From assembly GCA_031275255.1 (NCBI GenBank), contig JAISPA010000065.1:1-7196 (forward strand): 7,196 bases of DNA, given 5' to 3'. The stretch comes from Acidaminococcales bacterium. GTDB taxonomy: Bacteria > Bacillota > Negativicutes > Acidaminococcales > JAISLQ01. Of this stretch, positions 1 through 5,472 are shown one piece after another; within the stretch, counting starts at the first letter, position 1; every line of letters starts with the position of its first letter. The position numbers and the translations under genes are program-made. The notes below the pieces were generated by a model. The model made no database searches. It was given only the letters and a program-made list of their open reading frames with translations, and was not told the DNA's origin.

Positions 1-1
1 C

Positions 2-826
2 AATTTGCGGGATAAATTTTCCGGCAGTATCAAGTTCTTTTTCCAGCCGGCGGAAGAAATAGGAGGCGGCGCCAAAGAAATGATTGACTACGGCTGCCTG
101 GAAAATCCTAAAGTCACCGCCGTCCTGGCGGCGCACGCGAGCGAAAGCGTTCCGGTCGGGAAAATACGGGTAAAAGCAGACGAAATAATGCTGGCTTCAA
201 CCGGCTTTACCATTGCCTTGTCCGGGCGGGGGGGACACGGCGCGGCGCCTCATCAAACCGACGACATCATCCTGGCCGCTGCCAGGCTTGTCACCGAACT
301 GCAAAGCATCCCGGGCCGCAAACACAACTTTCTTGATCCCTCCGTCATAACCGTGTGCAGTATTCACAGCGGCGCGGCCGGCAACATCATACCCAAAGAA
401 CTGACGCTGACCGGCACGGTCAGAGTAGAAAACAGCCGGTTGCTGTCCAAAATTGAAGAGAGCATAAAAACAATGCTGGACGCCCTTGAAATGACAACAG
501 GAGTCAAAGGCTCGGCGTTTTTCCGCCGGGGGTCGGGTGCTGTTTACAATGACCCGGTCCTGACCGAAACATTTGCCGGCGCGGCGGCAAACATGATCGG
601 CGCGGAAAACGTATTGAAAGCAAAATTTCCCGCCAACGGCTCGGAAAACTTCTTTCTTTTCAGCAGCCGCGTCCCGTCGGTATTTTTTCACTTCGGCGTG
701 GCGGAAAACGACGCCGTGGCGCAATATCCGGCGCACAGCCCGTTTTTTTTGGCTTCCGATCGATCTTTTATGACTTCTTTGCCGGTAACCGCCGCCGCCG
801 CCCTCGCTTTTTTGCAAGAACGCTGA
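2..826 (+). CDS. M20-family (M20D-like) amidohydrolase / aminoacylase, 5'-truncated by window edge
   Basis: Probable zinc-dependent hydrolase of N-acyl amino acids or related amides (hippurate hydrolase/aminoacylase group), cytosolic. The frame is open to the window edge. The TTG at 5-7 is an internal Leu codon, not a start, because QPAEE normally lies about 120 residues into a protein of about 390. Numbering from that Leu, QPAEE is at 14-18 (the Glu pair is the catalytic base and a metal ligand). His44 in AAH fits the metal ligand that precedes the P-V-G-K-I segment. GRGGHGAAPH (74-83) belongs to the inserted dimerisation domain. AHSPFF (His244) is the C-terminal metal-binding motif. The C-terminus looks complete, ending at TGA 824-826. 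The natural substrate cannot be read from this. No partner gene is visible: 220 bp of non-coding DNA follow. Family assignment is firm; the subfamily is less so. Confidence 0.9.
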   Translation, partial: NLRDKFSGSIKFFFQPAEEIGGGAKEMIDYGCLENPKVTAVLAAHASESVPVGKIRVKADEIMLASTGFTIALSGRGGHGAAPHQTDDIILAAARLVTELQSIPGRKHNFLDPSVITVCSIHSGAAGNIIPKELTLTGTVRVENSRLLSKIEESIKTMLDALEMTTGVKGSAFFRRGSGAVYNDPVLTETFAGAAANMIGAENVLKAKFPANGSENFFLFSSRVPSVFFHFGVAENDAVAQYPAHSPFFLASDRSFMTSLPVTAAAALAFLQER

Positions 827-853
827 ACAGCCCGCCCGCCGCCGCAGCACCTT

Positions 854-999
854 GTAACACCTAAAGGTTGCCAGCGAACGGCGAGGATTTTTTTCACTGG
901 GCAAGGCGCAAAATGCAGACGAACCCAAAGGTTCGGCGAGGCTTTGCAACACCGCCCGGCGGGAAAAAGACCGGCGTTTGGTAAACTTTTAGGTGTTAC
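854..999. repeat. Small intergenic element with perfect 12-bp inverted ends (MITE-like candidate)
   Basis: The left end GTAACACCTAAA (854-865) is the exact reverse complement of the right end TTTAGGTGTTAC (988-999). Pairing can be extended outward to 850/1003 with two C-G and two G-U pairs, and inward with one bulge through GGTT-CC. The whole block could therefore fold as one long, interrupted hairpin of about 150 nt. Inside are a small GAACC/GGTTC hairpin (921-934) and two copies of CGGCGAGG (879-886 and 934-941). No ORF is convincing. Parts of it recur, inverted and degenerate, at 3533-3585. I could not see a clear target-site duplication. It may be a non-autonomous transposon remnant, a REP-like repeat, or a structured transcript. 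Confidence 0.6.
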
Positions 1000-1015
1000 G
1001 GGGTACTATGAACAG

Positions 1016-1021
1016 TATAAT
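1016..1021 (+). promoter_or_regulatory. Possible -10 box for the ogt-DUF1848 pair
   Basis: A perfect TATAAT sits 25 bp before the ogt start codon, so transcription would begin roughly 19 nt before the ATG and still include the ribosome-binding site. No good -35 box lies 16-18 bp upstream. That position falls in the right inverted end of the 854-999 element (TGTTAC), so an insertion could have altered or supplied it. Confidence 0.3.
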
Positions 1022-1046
1022 ACCACATACAAGGAAGTGACGGGCA

Positions 1047-1559
1047 ATGAACTCTATAACCGGATCGGCTGTCCACAAGGAATTTAATGACATATCGTTC
1101 AAATACCGGCACAAAACCCCGCTTGGCGTTTTCAGCATTATTGAACAAAAGGGCGCCTTAACCGGCCTGTATCTGAACAAAGAACACGCCGAACCTGATT
1201 TTGCCTGCCGCAAAACCCCGCTGATCGCCGAAACCATAAAACAGCTAGATGAATACCTGGCCGGGGACAGAAAAGAGTTTGAGTTGCCGCTTGCGCCCGC
1301 CGGGACGGAATTTCAGCAAAAAGTCTGGCAAGCCCTCAGGACTATCGGCTATGGGTCAACACTCAGCTATCAGGCGCTGGCCGAAAAAATAGGCAACCCC
1401 AAAGCCTGCCGGGCCGTGGGCGGCGCCAACAACAAAAATCCCATTATCATTATTATCCCCTGCCACCGTGTGATTGGCAAAGACAATTCTTTGACCGGCT
1501 TTGGCGCCGGCCTTGACGTAAAGGCAAAATTGCTGGCGCTGGAAAAGGCGCGCAAATGA
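1047..1559 (+). CDS. ogt: Methylated-DNA--protein-cysteine S-methyltransferase (O6-alkylguanine-DNA alkyltransferase)
   Basis: Suicide DNA-repair protein that moves the alkyl group from O6-alkylguanine (or O4-alkylthymine) in DNA to its own cysteine. The 170 residues match the usual Ogt length. The N-terminal ribonuclease-like domain covers about 17-85. The DNA-binding helix-turn-helix domain covers about 86-170, with FQQKVWQALRTI (89-100), the arginine-finger region CRAVGGANN (121-129), and the active site IPCHRVI with acceptor Cys139. The family's C-terminal GFGAGLDVK and LLALEKA follow. The start is the ATG at 1047, nine bases after AAGGAAG (1031-1037). The stop overlaps the next gene by four bases (ATGA, 1556-1559), so the two are probably translated together. 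It carries no Ada-type N-terminal domain, so it is not an adaptive-response regulator. Confidence 0.96.
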   Translation: MNSITGSAVHKEFNDISFKYRHKTPLGVFSIIEQKGALTGLYLNKEHAEPDFACRKTPLIAETIKQLDEYLAGDRKEFELPLAPAGTEFQQKVWQALRTIGYGSTLSYQALAEKIGNPKACRAVGGANNKNPIIIIIPCHRVIGKDNSLTGFGAGLDVKAKLLALEKARK

Positions 1560-2509
1560 TCATCAGCGCCAGCCGCCGGACAGATATACCCGCCTTTTAC
1601 TCAAACTGGTTTGTCAATAGGCTGCGCGAGGGTTTCTTTCTCACGCCCAACCCGCGCAACCATAAAAGCGTCGGCAAACTCAGCTGTTCGCCGCAGGCCA
1701 TTGACTGTATAGTGTTTTGGAGCAAAAATCCCGCGCCTATGGCCGACGCTTTTGCCCTGATAGACAATTTGGGCTACAAATATTATCTGCAATTCAGCCT
1801 GACCCCCTACGGGCGCGACATAGAGACAAACCTGCCGGACAAAGAAACACTTATTGCAACTTTCCGGCGGATCGGCGAAAAAATCGGCGCAGAACGGCTT
1901 GTCTGGCGCTATGACCCGATCATCGTCAGCGGGCGGTTTCCCCCGGAGCGCCATATAGAAGCCTTTCGCCGGTTGGCTGGCACCTTGTCCGGTTGTACGC
2001 AAAAATGCGTTATAAGTTTTATTGATTTTTACGCTAAAATAAACAAAAATATCAAGGAGTTTAACTTCAACCAGACAACCCTTTCCGTCATGCGGTCGGT
2101 AGTCAGAGAACTATCGCTAATCGCTAAAGAAAACGGCTTGCGCCTTTTTGTCTGCTCGGAAGCGGAAGATTTCAGCTCCTGCGGCGTCAGCCCGGCTTCC
2201 TGTATCGACGGTGAAATCATTGAAAAGCTTACCGGCCGCCCGCTTAAAGCGCCAAAAGATCCCGGGCAGAGGCCGCTTTGTAATTGCCTGGCAAGCGTTG
2301 ACATCGGCATGTATGACAGTTGCGTGCACGGCTGCGTTTATTGCTACGCCAACATAAACCAGGCCGCCGCCTTAAAAAACGCCGCCCGGCACGACCCTGC
2401 GGCTCCGCTTTTATTTGGCGCGCCGCACCCCGGCGCCGCAATAAAAGAAAAAACGCCAGAAAACATGGCGGATTCTCCGCCAAAAGACAGGCGTTTAACG
2501 ATGGTTTGA
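1556..2509 (+). CDS. DUF1848 family protein with C-terminal CX3CX2C iron-sulfur motif
   Basis: Conserved bacterial protein of unknown function (DUF1848); 317 aa is about the usual length. Family hallmarks visible in order are the N-terminus MIISASRRTDIPAFYS, FWSKNP (54-59), the QFSLTPYGRDIE segment (79-90), VWRYDPI (116-122) and KCVISFIDFY (150-159). Near the end, C242 and C244 precede C256-x3-C260-x2-C263 and YAN. That spacing is the one radical-SAM enzymes use to bind a [4Fe-4S] cluster, but here it lies near the C-terminus instead of the N-terminus. The HDPAAPLLFG segment (279-288) is the family's usual ending; about the last 20 residues look like a variable tail. The start overlaps the ogt stop in ATGA, suggesting translational coupling and a possible DNA-repair or nucleic-acid link (inference). 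No biochemical role is claimed. Confidence 0.9.
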   Translation: MIISASRRTDIPAFYSNWFVNRLREGFFLTPNPRNHKSVGKLSCSPQAIDCIVFWSKNPAPMADAFALIDNLGYKYYLQFSLTPYGRDIETNLPDKETLIATFRRIGEKIGAERLVWRYDPIIVSGRFPPERHIEAFRRLAGTLSGCTQKCVISFIDFYAKINKNIKEFNFNQTTLSVMRSVVRELSLIAKENGLRLFVCSEAEDFSSCGVSPASCIDGEIIEKLTGRPLKAPKDPGQRPLCNCLASVDIGMYDSCVHGCVYCYANINQAAALKNAARHDPAAPLLFGAPHPGAAIKEKTPENMADSPPKDRRLTMV

Positions 2510-2520
2510 ACGCGCCCTGA

Positions 2521-2552
2521 CATTCAGCGGGAGCCAAATCTCCCGCTGAATG
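2521..2552. terminator. 13-bp-stem hairpin between convergent genes, probable terminator (H1)
   Basis: CATTCAGCGGGAG (2521-2533) and CTCCCGCTGAATG (2540-2552) are perfect complements around a 6-nt loop. It starts 11 bp after the DUF1848 stop and ends 14 bp before the crotonase stop codon, on the opposite strand, which is where a bidirectional terminator would sit. No run of T follows directly on either strand. The plus strand becomes T-rich only from about 2562, so it is not a canonical intrinsic terminator. A near copy lies at 3390-3421. Confidence 0.55.
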
Positions 2553-2566
2553 AGGTTTCGCTCTTT

Positions 2567-3340
2567 TCATTTTTTATCTTTCATATTGCGCAGAATGTCT
2601 GCTATGGCATCATTATGAAAATCCGACAAAAAACATATATCCTGCGCGCCGGCCTCTTGTTCCAGCAAATTATCAAAAGTCAACTCAAAGGTGCGGTTTA
2701 ATATACTCTTCGTCATAGCTAAAGAAACATAAGATTTTTTGCATAAAGTTTTCGCGAACTCATCCACCGCCGGCAACAGGTCGTCGGCTTTGACCACTTT
2801 TGTAACAAGACCCAAATCCAACGCTTTATTGGCGTCAAATTTCTCCGCCAGCATCGCCAGTTCTTTGGTTTTGGCAACACCGATAAGCCTTGGCAGATTA
2901 TATAGCAGTCCGCAATCAGGGATTAATCCTATATTGGCGAAAGGCAGACCGAACTTAGCCGTATCGGCGGCAAATCTGAAGTCGCAGCAGCAAGCCAGAG
3001 AAAGTCCGCTGCCGGAAATAGCGCCGTTGATCGCGGCGATAAAAATTTTGTCGCTGTTCATGATGGATTTATAAAGAGGAAAGACATTGCGCATCCGTTT
3101 GCGGCCGGCGTTTGCTCTGTATTTTGTGCCCATTGTCGCCGACAAATCCGCACCCGAACAGAATCCGCGGCCTTTGCCCGTAACAACAACCACCTGAATA
3201 TTGTCATCTCTTTCCAGATCAATAAGCGCCAGCCTTATCTCTTCCCGCATGACAAAATCCATGGCGTTAAGCACGTCAGGGCGGTTAAAGCTAAGTGCGG
3301 CTATTTTGTCTTTTTTCTCAACAATGATTGTTTCATACAT
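2567..3340 (-). CDS. Enoyl-CoA hydratase/isomerase (crotonase) superfamily protein, isomerase-like, atypical active site
   Basis: Acts on an acyl-CoA thioester in the cytosol. The 257 residues match a single-domain crotonase: FNRPDVLNAM (18-27), first oxyanion-hole segment GRGFCSGADL (57-66), second one INGAISGSG (104-112), then ACCCDFRFA and FGLPFANIGLIPDCG (130-144). Against rat crotonase the two hydratase glutamates (Glu144, Glu164) fall on Ser114 and Phe134, exactly 20 residues apart as expected, so ordinary enoyl-CoA hydration is doubtful. The IPD segment (Asp142) resembles PaaG-type enoyl-CoA isomerases, so a double-bond isomerase, or a hydrolase, is likelier. Start ATG at 3338-3340 with GGAGGT at 3349-3354, eight bases away. 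It runs in the same direction as the CoA-transferase genes but behind a 310-bp gap, so it may have its own promoter. Hairpins lie on both sides. Confidence 0.88.
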   Translation of the reverse strand: MYETIIVEKKDKIAALSFNRPDVLNAMDFVMREEIRLALIDLERDDNIQVVVVTGKGRGFCSGADLSATMGTKYRANAGRKRMRNVFPLYKSIMNSDKIFIAAINGAISGSGLSLACCCDFRFAADTAKFGLPFANIGLIPDCGLLYNLPRLIGVAKTKELAMLAEKFDANKALDLGLVTKVVKADDLLPAVDEFAKTLCKKSYVSLAMTKSILNRTFELTFDNLLEQEAGAQDICFLSDFHNDAIADILRNMKDKK

Positions 3341-3389
3341 AAAACAAAACCTCCAAGCAATAATTTAACGCGGAAATAACCCGCCCCGG

Positions 3390-3421
3390 CCTGCAGCGGG
3401 AGTCAAATCTCCCGCTGCAGG
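3390..3421. repeat. 13-bp-stem hairpin upstream of crotonase gene (H2), near copy of H1
   Basis: CCTGCAGCGGGAG (3390-3402) pairs perfectly with CTCCCGCTGCAGG (3409-3421) around a TCAAAT loop. Compared with H1 at 2521-2552, nine inner base pairs are identical, two of the four outer pairs differ with both partners changed, and one loop base differs. It lies about 50 bp before the crotonase ATG on the minus strand, in what would be its leader. No T-tract follows on either strand. It could be an mRNA-stabilising or attenuating stem, a terminator for upstream transcription, or a palindromic binding site. Confidence 0.6.
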
Positions 3422-3457
3422 AAACTCCGTTGCAAGAAAACTGCCGGTCAATCATTT

Positions 3458-3463
3458 ATTATA
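3458..3463 (-). promoter_or_regulatory. Possible -10 box for the crotonase gene
   Basis: The minus strand reads TATAAT here, about 120 bp before the crotonase start codon. It lies inside the 22-nt spacer of an 8-bp inverted repeat (AAAACTGC 3437-3444, GCAGTTTT 3467-3474), which could be an operator. The -35 candidate 17 bp upstream (TTCCGC) is poor, so this is only a suggestion. Confidence 0.25.
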
Positions 3464-3532
3464 ACAGCAGTTTTTCATAGGCGGAAGGTTTATACTGTTC
3501 CCCGTCTAAAATCATGGCATCTTTGCGGCTGA

Positions 3533-3585
3533 TTTACCACACTGCTTTGCATGAAATCCTCGCCGAACCTCCGGATGCGCCTTTG
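3533..3585 (-). repeat. Degenerate inverted relative of the 854-999 element
   Basis: Read on the minus strand, three blocks occur in the same order as in the 854-999 element: AAGGCGCA (3576-3583; 903-910), AGGTTCGGCGAGG (3558-3570; 929-941, 13 of 13 identical) and TGGTAAA (3533-3539; 979-985). The spacers are shorter here. I cannot see the 12-bp ends, so this copy appears truncated or eroded, and its outer limits are uncertain. Confidence 0.5.
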
Positions 3586-3650
3586 TTTTACGTCTAGCAG
3601 GGCAACAAATCAACTCGCAAATCCTGTTTAAACCGGGAACAGTATTAATA

Positions 3651-4508
3651 TCAAAAATCCAAAACTACCTCTTTGTAGGCTTGTCTCATCGTTTCAAAGA
3701 ACTCGTCGAAATCTTCTTCCTCGTTGGATTTAGCGCCAAGCATTATTCCGCGCGGATCGTATTTTTTCATTATATCAATATGTATTTTTAGCGGCGGTTC
3801 CGCTTCCTTCAGATTTTCCGCAATTTTTATGTCCCAGTCAATAAGCGCCTTGATTTCGTCAACAGTAGATCCGGGAAAAAGCACATCTAAATACATCTCT
3901 TTGGTTTGCGGATGAAAGCGAAATATACCTTTTTGGCAGATGAGTGAAGAGGGGCCTTTACCAACAAGTTTTGTCCTTTGTCGGGCAACCCCTCCGGTCA
4001 GATGACCGGGCGTAGTAATATAATCTATTTTTTCAACAAATTTTCCTTTTTCCAACTGCATAATTATCGTAGTTTCGCCTGTTGATGAACCTATATCATT
4101 AGCGCCCCCACTGCCGGGCAAACGAATTTTGGGATTTTTGTAATTGCCGCTTTTGCCGAATATAACCGTAGTATTAAGATTGCCGTATTTGTCAATCTGA
4201 GCGCCGCCGATAACGCCGCGGTCAATAAACCCCGCTTGGGTGTCGCTGAACAGCCGCCACATTTCATGGATCATCAGCGCATTTTCCGCCGTGGGATTGT
4301 CGGCGATGGACCAGGGAACCCGGCGCGACAAACCGCCTACGCCGCCGCCCTCATAGACAAAAACCGAATCTTTTGCGTGCGTGTTCTGCGCGATCAGAGC
4401 GCTCATCATGGGAAGCCCGATACCAATAAATACCCTTTCGCCGTTTTTTATCTCTCGTGCGCAGGAAACAGCCATCAACTCTTTTATTGAATATTTTTCC
4501 GCAATCAT
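3651..4508 (-). CDS. CoA-transferase beta subunit, glutaconate CoA-transferase (GctB)-like
   Basis: Small catalytic subunit of a family I CoA-transferase, which swaps CoA between acyl-CoA and a free acid through a glutamyl-CoA intermediate. Start KELMAVSCAREIKNGERV (9-26) matches the GctB N-terminus. Glu53 in VFVYEGG aligns with the catalytic Glu54 of Acidaminococcus GctB, so transferase chemistry looks intact. GGAQIDKYGNLNTT (101-114), GSGGAND (132-138) and KIDYITTPGHLTGG (160-173) are further family segments. At 285 aa it is about 20 longer than GctB, mostly an acidic tail from about 261. The start ATG overlaps the stop of the alpha gene (ATGA, 4505-4508), and its ribosome-binding site (GAAGGGGG) is made of alpha-subunit codons, so subunits should be made in equal amounts. 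The actual acid substrate is unknown; glutaconate is only the nearest named model. Confidence 0.9.
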   Translation of the reverse strand: MIAEKYSIKELMAVSCAREIKNGERVFIGIGLPMMSALIAQNTHAKDSVFVYEGGGVGGLSRRVPWSIADNPTAENALMIHEMWRLFSDTQAGFIDRGVIGGAQIDKYGNLNTTVIFGKSGNYKNPKIRLPGSGGANDIGSSTGETTIIMQLEKGKFVEKIDYITTPGHLTGGVARQRTKLVGKGPSSLICQKGIFRFHPQTKEMYLDVLFPGSTVDEIKALIDWDIKIAENLKEAEPPLKIHIDIMKKYDPRGIMLGAKSNEEEDFDEFFETMRQAYKEVVLDF

Positions 4509-5446
4509 CTTTTTGCACCCCCTTCATAGACAAAAGCAGGGATATTATAGTTGTCCCTTTCCATTTGGACGAGCTTCTCCAAGCGGTCTTTGCCCAACTT
4601 AGCCAAAAACGTGTCCCAATCTTTGACGTCCATGACCCATTCTTTCAGCCATTTTTCAAAGCCTTCCTGCGTCTTGTTATACAGCATAAAATTGCGTCTG
4701 AAAGGCAAATCGCACCAATAATAACCGGCAGTCCACATAGGATGGCTGCAAAAGGGCACTTTTACGACCGCGTCTACGCAATAAGACGGTATGGCGGTAA
4801 GATTGGGCAGTTTGCGTATCTCGCGCGTCGAAACAATCTCCTCGCAAGTCAAAACCACTTTTTTAGCGGCGCGGGCAAGTGTCGGATCGTTCATCAAAAT
4901 ACCCCATATTTGTCCGTTTCCCGCCGTATCGGCCTTTTGAACATGAATAAACACAACGTCCGGACTGGCGGCGCTGACAAGCGCCACCGGCTCATTGGTG
5001 AACGGGTCGTTAACAAGTTTTATCTTATCATTGTACTTGGGAATATCAGAACCGATAAGCGATTTGGTCGCCATAAACGGAATATTCATTGATGCCGCCA
5101 AAAACCTTAAACTTGCCGAATAATTGCTGTATTCTTCGGTTTCTACCTTTACCGGCACTCCCTGTTCAACTGCGCGGCGGTAATTTAGCCCGCTCCCGAC
5201 CGAGCCTATCCAAACATAAGCGCCCTCAACCTTACTGACGCATCCGGCGCCAATCAGAATATTGCCTATATCCATAATAGATGTGGTCATAAGCGTTAAA
5301 TCTTTTACGCCCTGCTTGATTATTTCATAAAGGGCCGCAAAGGGATCGCGCGCCCCCAATCCGCCAAAACTGATAGAACTCCCGTTTGGCAAGTATGTTT
5401 TTACTGCTTCCCGTAAACTCGTTTGCTTGTCTTTACGGCTTCTCAT
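4505..5446 (-). CDS. CoA-transferase alpha subunit, glutaconate CoA-transferase (GctA)-like
   Basis: Partner subunit of the family I CoA-transferase encoded just downstream. The 313 aa are close to GctA (about 320). Visible family segments: SLREAVKTYLPNGSSISFGG (10-29), the GSGLNYRRAVEQG region (84-96), EEYSNYS (104-110), FIHVQKADTAGNGQIWG (166-182), TCEEIVSTREIRK (200-212), and a C-terminal WLKEWVMDV--LAKLG stretch that matches GctA closely. I take the ATG at 5446, not the longer frame from 5497. GGAGGTGGG lies 10-12 bases before it, and the shorter form starts where GctA proteins start. The ribosome-binding site fills the 26-bp gap after the transporter stop, so transporter and transferase are probably one transcript. 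Its last residues repeat the FVYEGG hexapeptide found at the beta-subunit active site, probably by chance. Confidence 0.9.
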   Translation of the reverse strand: MRSRKDKQTSLREAVKTYLPNGSSISFGGLGARDPFAALYEIIKQGVKDLTLMTTSIMDIGNILIGAGCVSKVEGAYVWIGSVGSGLNYRRAVEQGVPVKVETEEYSNYSASLRFLAASMNIPFMATKSLIGSDIPKYNDKIKLVNDPFTNEPVALVSAASPDVVFIHVQKADTAGNGQIWGILMNDPTLARAAKKVVLTCEEIVSTREIRKLPNLTAIPSYCVDAVVKVPFCSHPMWTAGYYWCDLPFRRNFMLYNKTQEGFEKWLKEWVMDVKDWDTFLAKLGKDRLEKLVQMERDNYNIPAFVYEGGAKR

Positions 5447-5472
5447 AAATATATTCCCACCTCCAAAGTTAT

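Larger units (their letters stand above)
3341..3650. other. 310-bp gap without a gene between CoA-transferase beta subunit and crotonase genes
   Basis: I find no supportable ORF. In minus-strand order it contains a degenerate repeat related to the 854-999 element (about 3533-3585), a possible -10 box flanked by an 8-bp inverted repeat (3437-3474), the hairpin H2 (3390-3421), and the crotonase ribosome-binding site (3349-3354). The stretch just after the CoA-transferase stop has no strong terminator; CTGTT/AACAG around 3624-3642 is only a 5-bp stem. Confidence 0.6.

Noticed and set aside
197..952. Long minus-strand open frame of about 250 codons opposite the amidohydrolase gene
   Set aside because: Its predicted protein is Arg/Gly/Ala-rich with no family motif, and it lies wholly antisense to a gene with intact M20 motifs; it is a GC-rich shadow frame.
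827..1046. CRISPR repeats, tRNA or riboswitch in the gap before ogt
   Set aside because: There is no regularly spaced direct repeat, no cloverleaf and no riboswitch core I recognise; the structure is explained by the inverted-end element.
4457..5092. Plus-strand open frame of about 210 codons opposite the CoA-transferase alpha gene
   Set aside because: It has no recognisable motif, no fitting ribosome-binding site, and is antisense to a well-supported gene.
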